A stretch of DNA of 27,853 nucleotides from a virus. The stretch spans positions 6,749 through 34,601 of IMG/VR virus record IMGVR_UViG_3300030430_004151, one strand, 5' to 3'. The translations under genes were made by a program, and so were the position numbers. Shown here piece by piece: positions 1-7,536 of this stretch (the stretch's first letter is position 1; each line of letters starts with the position of its first letter). The notes beneath the pieces are model-generated. The model saw only the letters and a list, made by a program, of their open reading frames with translations. It was not told the origin of the DNA and did no database searches.

Positions 1-1049
1 CAAGAGAAACAGTAATACAAAAAACGAAGTCTGCACCAAAGCAAGTTGCACAACAACAGAAAGTTAAAACTGTAGATCCACAGAAAGTTAAATCAAAATC
101 AACTGATGATATTGGAGAAACTGGAAGTAAAAATTTAGTTGTTGTATTTGGAAGATTTAATCCACCCACAGTTGGTCACGAAAAATTATTAAAAGCAGCA
201 GCAAATGAAGCAAAGAAAGGAGAAGCAGATCTAAAAATATATCCAAGTCGTACACAAGATTCGAAAAAGAATCCTTTAGATGCTGGTGTAAAGATTGGTT
301 TTATGAAAGATATGTTTCCTGATTATGAGGACAACATTGTAAATGATGCAGAGACTAAAACAATATTTGATGCATTAACATCCGCATATGGTAATGAGTA
401 TTCAAATGTCACGATTGTAGTTGGTCAAGATCGTCTATCAGAGTTTCAAGGATTAGCACAAAAGTATAATGGAACAGATCTTTATAACTTCGAAAATATA
501 GTTGTTATATCTGGTGGAGCAAGAGATCCTGATGCAGATGATGTTACAGGTATGTCAGCTTCCAAGATGAGAGCATATGCTGCAGATAATGATTTTGAAT
601 CATTTTCGAAAGGTGTTCCTACTGCGTTAGACTCAAAGAAAAAACGTGAGTTATTTTCTGCAGTTAGATCATCAATGAATATGAAAGAATCTTTCCTATG
701 GGAAATTGCACCAAAACTTGATCCAGAATCATTAAGAGAGTCTTATATCAACAAAGAGATTTTCAATCTTGGTGATAATGTTCAAAATGTAAATACAGGA
801 ATTATTGGTCGAGTAATGCGTAGAGGTGCAAACTATCTAATTTATGTAACTGAAGGTGGAATGATGTTTAAATCTTGGTTGAAAGATCTAGCAGAATATA
901 CCGAAGTTAAAATGGATAGAATGATGAGAGATAAGACTCATCCAAATACTCTTGTAGGTACAAAAGGATTCTTTGATTATGTTCGTAAATTAACTGCTGG
1001 TTCTGAAAAAGGAATCAAAATTAGTAATCCTTACAAAGGTTATAAATAA
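1..1049 (+). CDS. Nucleotidylyltransferase (cytidylyltransferase-like), 5'-truncated
   Basis: The reading frame is open from nucleotide 3, so the gene begins upstream of the window; the first ATG in view (303) is internal. About 40 Lys/Gln-rich linker residues precede a core that opens with hydrophobic VVVFGRFNPPTVGH (nt ~138-179), the GxFxPxxxGH nucleotide-binding signature of the HIGH-type nucleotidylyltransferase superfamily. Near nt 555-580, SASKMR resembles the second (ISSTxIR-like) motif. The C-terminal ~100 residues form a separate module with FNLGDNVQNVNTGIIGRVMR, perhaps a small beta-barrel. Such proteins are common in marine T4-like phages; the substrate (NMN, pantetheine phosphate, CTP-linked) cannot be read from sequence. 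Its last codons plus stop (TAT AAA TAA) double as a late-promoter motif for the next gene. Confidence 0.8.
   Translation, partial: RETVIQKTKSAPKQVAQQQKVKTVDPQKVKSKSTDDIGETGSKNLVVVFGRFNPPTVGHEKLLKAAANEAKKGEADLKIYPSRTQDSKKNPLDAGVKIGFMKDMFPDYEDNIVNDAETKTIFDALTSAYGNEYSNVTIVVGQDRLSEFQGLAQKYNGTDLYNFENIVVISGGARDPDADDVTGMSASKMRAYAADNDFESFSKGVPTALDSKKKRELFSAVRSSMNMKESFLWEIAPKLDPESLRESYINKEIFNLGDNVQNVNTGIIGRVMRRGANYLIYVTEGGMMFKSWLKDLAEYTEVKMDRMMRDKTHPNTLVGTKGFFDYVRKLTAGSEKGIKISNPYKGYK
1041..1048 (+). promoter_or_regulatory. T4-type late promoter TATAAATA, fused to the upstream stop codon
   Basis: A perfect match to the T4 late promoter element recognised by gp55/gp33-modified RNA polymerase. It lies 25 nt before the ATG at 1073 and overlaps the Tyr-Lys-stop end of the preceding gene. 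In such AT-rich DNA a few chance matches per strand are expected, but this one sits at the right distance from a start codon. Confidence 0.6.
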
Positions 1050-1072
1050 TTTCTATAACAAAGTTTTTCTAA

Positions 1073-1774
1073 ATGGATAAGATAGATAGAATCAGAAAAA
1101 TAATATCAGAGGCAAAAGTTACTTCCTCGGAAGATCGCCCATCTTCTTCACCACAAGATGCAGCAAAACAAAGAGCTCTAGCACAAAGAGAAAAGCAGAA
1201 AAAAATTTTAGGTAAAATTAAAGAAAGACAAGCAGATAGAAAAAAATATGTCCCACAAAAACCTCTTGAGAATATAAGTCAATCAATTAAAAAAGCAAAA
1301 TTTTCTAAATTGAATAAAGTATCTGATAGAGGAAGAACAGGTGTAACCGCAGTTGGACAGACAGCAGGAAATGTCGTAAAAGCAGTTGGTAATATTGCAA
1401 AAGTTGGAGCAAAGGTAGCTAGAAAAGGTATTAAAGCAGGAAAAGCAGTCGGTAATGAAGTTAGAATGTCAGCAAATAGAGGAGAACTTCGATCAGGGTT
1501 TGGTAGAAAAAATCCAGTTAAAAAATTAGGTAGAACTGTAGATAAATCTGTTAGTAAAGTAAAAACATCTACTGGAAATATGATAAACAAAATTAAACAA
1601 AGAGCAAGTGATAAGTTTAAAGCAAAACCAGGTATGTTTAGAACCTATAAAGAAGAGTTTATTCAAGAAATTGAAGACAAAAAAGATAAGGTAGATAAGG
1701 TGATTGATATTATGAGAGGAAAGAATAAAATTAAAATCAATCCTGATGTAAAAGAAAGCGTAGATAAAACTTAA
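1073..1774 (+). CDS. Basic Lys/Ala/Gly-rich hypothetical protein, probable virion component
   Basis: 233 residues, very basic. The N-terminal third is charged and probably helical (Lys/Arg/Gln-rich, residues 25-60). Residues ~90-135 are a low-complexity Val/Ala/Gly/Lys stretch (AVGNIAKVGAKVARKGIKAG) resembling histone-H1-like tails. The C-terminus carries FRTYKEEFIQEIE, an acidic/aromatic tag-like segment of a type common in marine myovirus structural proteins. A late promoter ending 25 nt upstream suggests late expression. No enzymatic motif is visible. A DNA-binding or internal head protein is plausible from charge alone but is inference. No clear Shine-Dalgarno sequence precedes the ATG. 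Confidence 0.75.
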   Translation: MDKIDRIRKIISEAKVTSSEDRPSSSPQDAAKQRALAQREKQKKILGKIKERQADRKKYVPQKPLENISQSIKKAKFSKLNKVSDRGRTGVTAVGQTAGNVVKAVGNIAKVGAKVARKGIKAGKAVGNEVRMSANRGELRSGFGRKNPVKKLGRTVDKSVSKVKTSTGNMINKIKQRASDKFKAKPGMFRTYKEEFIQEIEDKKDKVDKVIDIMRGKNKIKINPDVKESVDKT

Positions 1775-1795
1775 TTATCATTAACTTTTTATATT

Positions 1796-2899
1796 ATGAT
1801 TAAAATAGCGATTATAGGTGCAGGTAATGCAGGTTGCATAACTGCTCTTCATTTTTACAAATATTTGTCAGAAGATGAGATATGTGATAGTTTTGAAATA
1901 TCAATATATCACAGTCCAGATGAACATCCGATTGAGAAGGTAGGACAAGGAACGACATTAACTGTTGTGGGTTTAATTGATTCAACATTAGGTTTAAATT
2001 GGTATGATAATAAGATAGGATCAACTTTTAAATCTGGTATACTTTATGAAAATTGGGGAAAGAAGAATGATAAGATATTTCATCCCTTTGGAATGGCAGA
2101 TATGTCAATGCATTTTGTTCCTAAGAAATTATCAGAGGAGGTAATAAAATCTAATTTGTTTAAAGTATATGAAAAAACTATTATCAATCCTGAAAAAGAA
2201 ATAGATGCTGATGTAATATTTGACTGTAGAGGAAGACATAATCGAGATGAAAGTAACTATGAATCTATAGTCAATCCCTTAAATAGTGTTCTCTTATCAA
2301 AGAAAAAAGGAAGAGATAGTAATTTAATTTACACAAAAGCAGTTGCAACACCAAACGGATGGACATTTGTTATTCCAAATCAAGATAGTGTATCATATGG
2401 ATACTTATTTAATAACACAATAACAGATAGAAAGGATGCAATTATTGATTTTGTTGAAAGATTTGATGTTGATGAGGTACATGATGAATTAAATTTTAAA
2501 AATTATAGAGCAAAAAATTTTTATAATGGAAGTAGAACAATATTACAAGGTAATATGTATGGATTTGTAGAACCGATGGAGGCAACATCTCTTGGATTTT
2601 ATCAATTTATTTGCAGACAAGCTTGGGATTTTATATTCAAAATACAATCGTTAGATTATTGTAACGAACAGATAAGAACTAATATGAAGCAACTTGAAAA
2701 TATTATCTTGTGGCATTATCAATTTGGTTCAAAGTTTGATACACCATTTTGGGAATATGCTAAGTCTTTACCATTCAATCCTGATGATAAATTCTATGAA
2801 ATGATAAGTGATGAGAAAAATGACCCAGAGCAATATGGTCAATGGAAAAAATTTAATTTTACTAATTGGAAAGATGGTATGAATAAAATAAAAATTTAA
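1796..2899 (+). CDS. prnA-like: Flavin-dependent tryptophan halogenase homologue
   Basis: 367 residues. The N-terminal GAGNAGC (8-14) is the FAD-binding GxGxxG. TFKSGILYENW places a lysine at residue 79, the position of the catalytic Lys79 of PrnA and RebH, which forms the chloramine or hypochlorous-acid relay. GWTFVIP (188-194) corresponds to the halogenase WxWxIP signature, with the second Trp replaced by Phe. EPMEAT (259-264) matches the EPLES/EPLEAT motif whose second Glu is the other catalytic residue. The protein is shorter than bacterial tryptophan halogenases (~510-540 aa), so the substrate-binding region is reduced and the substrate is unknown. A reduced-flavin supplier is not encoded nearby. 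Homologues are known in cyanophages; their role is not established. Confidence 0.85.
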   Translation: MIKIAIIGAGNAGCITALHFYKYLSEDEICDSFEISIYHSPDEHPIEKVGQGTTLTVVGLIDSTLGLNWYDNKIGSTFKSGILYENWGKKNDKIFHPFGMADMSMHFVPKKLSEEVIKSNLFKVYEKTIINPEKEIDADVIFDCRGRHNRDESNYESIVNPLNSVLLSKKKGRDSNLIYTKAVATPNGWTFVIPNQDSVSYGYLFNNTITDRKDAIIDFVERFDVDEVHDELNFKNYRAKNFYNGSRTILQGNMYGFVEPMEATSLGFYQFICRQAWDFIFKIQSLDYCNEQIRTNMKQLENIILWHYQFGSKFDTPFWEYAKSLPFNPDDKFYEMISDEKNDPEQYGQWKKFNFTNWKDGMNKIKI

Positions 2900-2932
2900 C
2901 TGCTATATAGTGTAGTAATTCAAATTAAGATC

Positions 2933-3127
2933 ATGTTATCATTTTTACTACCATTCGCATCAAAAATTATTAGTAGTGCAGTGGACAAAATCCCTGACGA
3001 TGCAGAATTAGGAGAAAAATTAATCGACATTTGCCTAAAAATTATAGGTAAAGCAGTCAAACTTACCAAAACAGATGCAGACGATAAATTATTTGCACAA
3101 GTAGAGAAAGCAATTAAGGCACGTTAG
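2933..3127 (+). CDS. Small amphipathic hypothetical protein (holin-like N-terminus?)
   Basis: 64 residues. The first 17 (MLSFLLPFASKIISSAV) are hydrophobic and could insert in or lie on a membrane. The segment IPDDAELGEKLIDI resembles the IPDPAE... stretch of some small phage holin-type proteins, but only one short hydrophobic segment is present, too little for a classical multi-TM holin. The remainder is a charged helix rich in Lys and Asp. It stands alone between the halogenase homologue and a late promoter. Function is not established; a lysis accessory or membrane-associated virion peptide are possibilities. Confidence 0.6.
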   Translation: MLSFLLPFASKIISSAVDKIPDDAELGEKLIDICLKIIGKAVKLTKTDADDKLFAQVEKAIKAR

Positions 3128-3137
3128 TTGATGTTTT

Positions 3138-3145
3138 TATAAATA
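3138..3145 (+). promoter_or_regulatory. T4-type late promoter TATAAATA
   Basis: A perfect TATAAATA in the 51-nt gap, 33 nt upstream of the ATG at 3179, followed at once by a 7-bp inverted repeat (3144-3150 with 3154-3160). Position and exact match strongly suggest late, virion-phase transcription of the downstream gene. Confidence 0.75.
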
Positions 3146-3178
3146 TCTTTATAAAAGATAATTTATTAGGTAAAACAA

Positions 3179-3712
3179 ATGGCTCTTTGGGGTACAAAAG
3201 ACACAGTATACTCTACAGGTAAGGTTGACGTCAATGTTACCACAGGAGTAGTCACAAGATCAGCTGGCACTATTAATTGGACATCAGGTAATGGTGTAAA
3301 GGTTGGGCAGGTAATTACCATAGATGGAACTGCTGAAGGTGTTATTAAAAGTATTGATACACCAAGTGGTAACAGTGCTCAATTAACAATCACCACTAAA
3401 CACCTACCTGCTGCTAATATTAGTAATAAGAATTATGAAATTCGTGAGAAACCCAAATCAACACTTGGCGATACAAATTACGGAGCAGGTGAAATTTACG
3501 GTGTAGATGTAACTGAAGCACAATTAATAGGTTCAGGAACAACAGCAACTGCGACACAGAAAAAATTCAGTCCTGCTCACGCTGGCTGGGTTGGCATTAC
3601 TACATATGTTGACGGTAATGGGAATTTCAGAGTAAAAACAGAAGTATTAGTTGCTGGCAGTTCAATATCTGGTGACGCATCAGACGACGCTAAACTTCCT
3701 GATGCTTTATAA
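3179..3712 (+). CDS. Conserved virion-type structural protein
   Basis: 177 residues, beta-rich, with many Thr, Gly, Val and Asn. It begins MALWGTKDTVYSTGKVDV and ends with a conserved-looking block containing SPAHAGWVGITTYVDG, a combination found in small structural proteins of marine T4-like phages. The middle (KVGQVITIDGTAEGVIKSID) reads as short beta strands. No enzymatic signature or signal peptide is present. The perfect late promoter upstream fits a virion component. The exact location (head decoration, neck or tail) cannot be told. A weak AGG lies ~10 nt before the ATG. Confidence 0.75.
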   Translation: MALWGTKDTVYSTGKVDVNVTTGVVTRSAGTINWTSGNGVKVGQVITIDGTAEGVIKSIDTPSGNSAQLTITTKHLPAANISNKNYEIREKPKSTLGDTNYGAGEIYGVDVTEAQLIGSGTTATATQKKFSPAHAGWVGITTYVDGNGNFRVKTEVLVAGSSISGDASDDAKLPDAL

Positions 3713-3738
3713 AGTATAAAAAAATTAAATGATTTAAT

Positions 3739-4110
3739 ATGAAATTTGATGAATTGAATGAATCCAATTATATAATGTTTGCTATAAAGCATTATAATAA
3801 TCCTCAAGCTGTTACGCAAGAGGATTTTTATGATGATATGAAACGGTTTAAATGGATTAAACGTCTTTTGAATAAGTATAAAAATTCAGGAGAATTAAAT
3901 GTTCATCTACTTTTAAATCATTTCATCATTCTTTATAATATTTTCGGAGAAGCAACAACACCTTTATTATTTTTTAGAATAGATAGGGACTTATGGAATA
4001 TTCTTAAAACATTCTTGGTTTATTTGCAAAGAATACCAGAGTACCCTCATTCAGCATTACATGACATTGAAGTTGATAAAAAATGTTTAAAGATTTTAAA
4101 TGAACTATGA
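3739..4110 (+). CDS. Conserved hypothetical protein
   Basis: 123 residues, helical, mixed charge. A hydrophobic helix-like block (LLLNHFIILYNIFGEATTPL, ~53-72) is followed by a possible second helix (LWNILKTFLVYLQRIP). FYDDMKRFKWIKRLLNKYKNSGEL precedes them. The pattern is that of a small soluble helical protein found widely in marine myoviruses next to virion genes; no function is known to me. The end overlaps the next gene by 4 nt (ATGA), so the two are probably translationally coupled. Confidence 0.7.
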   Translation: MKFDELNESNYIMFAIKHYNNPQAVTQEDFYDDMKRFKWIKRLLNKYKNSGELNVHLLLNHFIILYNIFGEATTPLLFFRIDRDLWNILKTFLVYLQRIPEYPHSALHDIEVDKKCLKILNEL

Positions 4111-5678
4111 TGTTAGAAGAAAGTAACCCTCGTATTCCAAGAAAGAAGGGTCAACCAGCAAATTCTAAAAAACATTCTGATTTATATACAGATGAAAATC
4201 CTAAAGGAACTATTCACGGACTCGGTTTTAAGGACGTGGCTACTGCTAAAGCATCTGTTTCAAAGATACGTAATTCTTCAAGATCGCATGCTCATAAAAT
4301 TCAAGCGGCTGTTGCTATGGAACAAAGGGCGAGAGAGATGGGTAAAACCTCTGAAGCAGCAGTGTATCGAAAATTCATCAATACGATGAAGAAAAAGACT
4401 AAGAAAATGAATGAGGAAAAGCATGGTGATCATGAACCTGAGATGATTCGTAGTCAATTGAAAACTGCAGGTAGAGCATCTAAACGTATTGAAAAGCATT
4501 CACGTAAGAAAGATAATTTCAAAGCTTGGGTACAATCAAAAATAACCAAAGCATCTGATTACTTGGATACTGCTGCAGATTACCTTGATAGTAAGGATAT
4601 GAAAAAGGAAGCAGCGAATCCTGCTCAACAAGCTGCAATTGCTATAAATATGAAGAAGAAGGGTAAAAAACCAAAAAACATGAATGAGAGCAAAAGAGTT
4701 GAAAAAATTATAAGTCAACTTAAAAATTCTTCTAAAATGCATAAAGCTCAAGCACAAAAACTTGAGAAAGAGTTAGATGAGGGTTCTCTTCATAAATGGT
4801 TCAAGGGTTCTAAATCCAAAGACGGAAAAGGTGGTTGGGTTAACGTAGTCACAGGTGGAACTTGTGCAAGTGACGAACCTGGTGAAGGAACACCAAAATG
4901 TGTTTCATCTTCTAAAAGAGCAAGTATGACAAAGGCAGAAAGATTATCTGCTGCACGTCGTAAGAAAAAAGCAGATCCTGGTCAACAACAAAAAACTGGT
5001 GCTGCAAAACCAACCTATGTTTCAACCGATAGTCCAAGGAAGAAAAAAATGAAAGAAGAAATTGAACTAACTGAAGTCAAAGATAAGAAAGGAAAGGGTA
5101 GTGGGTCTAAAGACGCTTGCTATCATAAGGTTAAGTCAAGATATTCTGTATGGCCAAGTGCGTATGCATCAGGTGCATTAGTTAAGTGTCGTAAGGTAGG
5201 TGCTGCAAACTGGGGTAATAGTAGTAAAAAAGAAAGTTATTCTTGGAGAGATGATTTTGATTATGTACAAGAAGGTGCAGCTTGGACAAAAAAGGAAGGT
5301 AAGAATAAATCTGGTGGTTTAAATGAGAAAGGAAGAAAGTCATATGAAAGAGAAAATCCTGGTTCTGATTTAAAAGCACCAAGTAAGAAAGTTGGAAATC
5401 CACGTAGAGCATCATTCTGTGCTAGAATGAAAGGAATGAAGAAAAAGTTGACAAGTGCAAAGACTGCAAGAGATCCAGATTCAAGAATAAACAAATCATT
5501 GAGAGCATGGAATTGTGACTATCAACCACAGGGTAATTATATAAAAGAAGATATGCCAACAAATAGCGTTGGTGGTGGTAATATCGCAGGTCTACCACCA
5601 GATGAACCTCCAGTAAAGAAAAAGAAGAAGAAATATATGTCCTTGGGTCGTGGATCCCGTAAGGCTTGGATGACATAA
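4107..5678 (+). CDS. Multi-module basic virion-associated protein, unknown function
   Basis: 523 residues, highly basic, built from distinct modules joined by charged linkers. Module A (residues ~5-100) has SDLYTDENPKGTIHGLGFKD and a helix containing AHKIQAAVAMEQRA. Module B (~230-310) has KWFKGSKSKDGKGGWVNVV, then two cysteines in GGTCASDEPGEGTPKC. Module C (~335-375) has ACYHKVKSRYSVWPSAYASG and LVKCRKVG. Module D (~395-470) has GGLNEKGRKSYERENPGSD and SFCARMKGMKKKLTSAK, ending with RAWNC. Linkers carry Lys-rich tracts and the tag-like ESYSWRDDFDYVQEG. I recognise the modules as recurrent domains of unknown function in marine phage and large-virus proteins. Conserved cysteines suggest metal or disulfide sites. 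It starts inside the previous gene (ATGA); a second ATG at 4110 is an alternative start. Confidence 0.75.
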   Translation: MMLEESNPRIPRKKGQPANSKKHSDLYTDENPKGTIHGLGFKDVATAKASVSKIRNSSRSHAHKIQAAVAMEQRAREMGKTSEAAVYRKFINTMKKKTKKMNEEKHGDHEPEMIRSQLKTAGRASKRIEKHSRKKDNFKAWVQSKITKASDYLDTAADYLDSKDMKKEAANPAQQAAIAINMKKKGKKPKNMNESKRVEKIISQLKNSSKMHKAQAQKLEKELDEGSLHKWFKGSKSKDGKGGWVNVVTGGTCASDEPGEGTPKCVSSSKRASMTKAERLSAARRKKKADPGQQQKTGAAKPTYVSTDSPRKKKMKEEIELTEVKDKKGKGSGSKDACYHKVKSRYSVWPSAYASGALVKCRKVGAANWGNSSKKESYSWRDDFDYVQEGAAWTKKEGKNKSGGLNEKGRKSYERENPGSDLKAPSKKVGNPRRASFCARMKGMKKKLTSAKTARDPDSRINKSLRAWNCDYQPQGNYIKEDMPTNSVGGGNIAGLPPDEPPVKKKKKKYMSLGRGSRKAWMT

Positions 5679-6061
5679 TGGATGACAATACGAACGTTAA
5701 TGCAGCAATATTAGAAAGATTAGAAAAAGTTGTCGAATCTCTACAGGAAAACTCTGTAAAGATGGGACAACTTCTTGCTGTTCATAATGAGAAGTTAGAT
5801 AAGCAAGATCGCATTGACGCAGTATTATTTGAAAAGATCGAGCAGGTAGATCAGAAATTAGATCGTCACGCAGAAAGTATTAAGAAAGGATGTGAGAGAG
5901 ATATAATGCTCGTAGATAATCGTTTGAGAGTCATAGAGAAAAAGATGTGGACAATCGCAGGTGCACTGACTATTATAAGTTTTGTAGTATCACCGATTGG
6001 ACAAAGATTTGTAAAAGGATTGACAACTACACCACAACAGAGTATACTTATAGAAAAGTAA
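5678..6061 (+). CDS. Coiled-coil protein with one C-terminal membrane segment
   Basis: 127 residues from the ATG at 5678, which overlaps the upstream stop (TAATG). An upstream in-frame TTG at 5666 adds four residues but is less likely. Residues 10-90 show heptad-like hydrophobic spacing (ILERLEKVVESL, KIEQVDQKLDRHAESI), suggesting a long coiled coil. Residues ~90-108 (MWTIAGALTIISFVVSPIG) form one transmembrane helix, leaving a short tail. The architecture (soluble coiled coil plus single TM) resembles XhlA-type haemolysin or lysis accessory proteins, or an oligomeric membrane anchor. That comparison is structural only and the role is not established. Confidence 0.65.
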   Translation: MDDNTNVNAAILERLEKVVESLQENSVKMGQLLAVHNEKLDKQDRIDAVLFEKIEQVDQKLDRHAESIKKGCERDIMLVDNRLRVIEKKMWTIAGALTIISFVVSPIGQRFVKGLTTTPQQSILIEK

Positions 6062-6070
6062 ACTTTTGTA

Positions 6071-6544
6071 ATGAGTGACGTTGAATTTAAGAAGCATCGT
6101 GTGTTCCGTGAAACACAGGATGTTATTTTTTATGACATATCAGTTGATGAATCAAATGCAGCTGATCTTGTAGTTCATACTGGTGCTGCTGTATCACCTC
6201 CAGATGATACTGTAGGAGCAAAACAGTTTTATCTACACGAATATCAAGATGACTATAATCGGGTGGTGTCAGGAGAAAGAACCTTTGAGTTAGTTAATCT
6301 TGATTGGAAGTATCCATATCATATTGTTCATTTAAATCGTGCGAGTGGGGCATTAGTTATACCAAGAAATACATATCATCGCTCAATATCAGGAGAGAAC
6401 GGTTCAATCGTAATCAATCAGGCAAAGAGATATGATGGATTTAATGCAAGTGAAGAGTTTATACCAAGATCCTCTGCTATAAATCCAGATTTATATGCTA
6501 TACTACTAGCAGAAAAACCTGTAATTCATACATTAGGTGAGTAA
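6071..6544 (+). CDS. Cupin-like conserved hypothetical protein
   Basis: 157 residues, beta-rich. The C-terminal half has the turn pattern of a cupin barrel: SGALVIPRNTYHRSISGENG, where IPRNTYHRS resembles the IPxGxxHR strand of cupins, followed by SIVINQAKR. The first-motif H-x-H-x(n)-E set is not clear, so metal binding is uncertain. The N-terminus (VEFKKHRVFRETQDVIFYDI) is charged. The gene overlaps the primase start by 1 nt (TAATG) and is probably co-transcribed with it. Function is unknown; the cupin call is inference from fold pattern. Confidence 0.6.
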   Translation: MSDVEFKKHRVFRETQDVIFYDISVDESNAADLVVHTGAAVSPPDDTVGAKQFYLHEYQDDYNRVVSGERTFELVNLDWKYPYHIVHLNRASGALVIPRNTYHRSISGENGSIVINQAKRYDGFNASEEFIPRSSAINPDLYAILLAEKPVIHTLGE

Positions 6545-7536
6545 TGAGTTTTGTTGATACAAAGTATATTGGACTAGTTTCCGTCCGATTACAAAAATTC
6601 AGTAAGAAGAAAGAAGGACTGTATGCTTTCCGTTGTCCCTATTGTGGTGATTCGCAGAAAAATAAAAACAAGACAAGAGGATACATTTATAAATTAAAGA
6701 ACGACCATAACTTTAAATGTCATAATTGCGGATTGTCAAGAACTTTTACAAACTTTCTTAAAGATCAAGATGTAGTGTTGTATGATCAATATGTGATGGA
6801 GAGATACAAGTCTGGACTGACTGGAAAAATGTCCAACACACCAGATATAGTTGTCAAATCTAGTAAACCAAAATTTACAAAAAAAGATTTTGATCTCCAA
6901 AGAATCTCAGAACTAAATAAAACACACCCTGCAAAAATCTACCTTTCCAACAGAAGAATACCAGAGGATAGATTTAAGGATTTGTATTATTGTGAAAACT
7001 TTAAACAATGGACAAATGATCAAAAATATACGTTTAGTGACACAAATAATGATGAACCAAGAATCATTATACCATTAAAAGATCGTAGCAAAATCTTTGG
7101 ATTCCAAGGTCGATCACTCGACCCAAGAAACAAACTACGATACATCACAATCATGCTCGACGAGGAGGCACCAAAAATTTATGGATTGGATAAAATCAAC
7201 GAGAACAAAACAGTTTACGTTGTCGAAGGTCCTTTCGACTCCCTTTTCTTGGAAAACTGTGTTGCTATGGCTGGGGCCGATCTTGATCTTCGGACGTGTG
7301 GTTGGAGCGATTATATTTGTGTTTATGATAACGAACCTCGCAGCAGAGAAATCGTTAAAAGAATCGACAAAACCATTGATAGAGGAGGTAAGGTAGTAAT
7401 ATGGCCAAGTAATATTAATCAAAAAGACATAAACGATATGTTTAATTCTGGCATTAATGTAAAAGATGTGGTAGAATCAAACACATATCAAGGACTAAAA
7501 GCAAAAATCAAACTCAACAATTGGAAACGAATATGA
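6544..7536 (+). CDS. 61: DNA primase, T4 gp61-like (DnaG-type)
   Basis: 330 residues, close to T4 gp61 (342). An N-terminal zinc ribbon is formed by C31, C34, C59 and C62 (CPYC ... CHNC). The catalytic half has TOPRIM signatures: VYVVEGPFDSLFLEN with E228 and D232, and VYDNEPR (260-266) with the second acidic cluster. It would synthesise RNA primers for lagging-strand replication in complex with the gp41 helicase, which is not in this window. It begins inside the preceding stop (TAATG) and ends overlapping nrdA by 4 nt, forming a replication and nucleotide-supply block. Confidence 0.93.
   Translation: MSFVDTKYIGLVSVRLQKFSKKKEGLYAFRCPYCGDSQKNKNKTRGYIYKLKNDHNFKCHNCGLSRTFTNFLKDQDVVLYDQYVMERYKSGLTGKMSNTPDIVVKSSKPKFTKKDFDLQRISELNKTHPAKIYLSNRRIPEDRFKDLYYCENFKQWTNDQKYTFSDTNNDEPRIIIPLKDRSKIFGFQGRSLDPRNKLRYITIMLDEEAPKIYGLDKINENKTVYVVEGPFDSLFLENCVAMAGADLDLRTCGWSDYICVYDNEPRSREIVKRIDKTIDRGGKVVIWPSNINQKDINDMFNSGINVKDVVESNTYQGLKAKIKLNNWKRI

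Noticed and set aside
1279-1590. Minus-strand open frame inside the basic protein gene
   Set aside because: Low-complexity shadow of the Lys/Ala/Gly-rich coding sequence on the other strand.
2901-2909. TGCTATATA resembling an extended -10 before the 64-aa gene
   Set aside because: No acceptable -35 at a 16-18 bp distance, and similar AT-rich strings are common; not enough to call a promoter.
4643-4650. TATAAATA followed directly by ATG
   Set aside because: It is inside the 523-aa coding region and touches the ATG, so it is too close to act as its promoter; chance matches are expected in AT-rich DNA.
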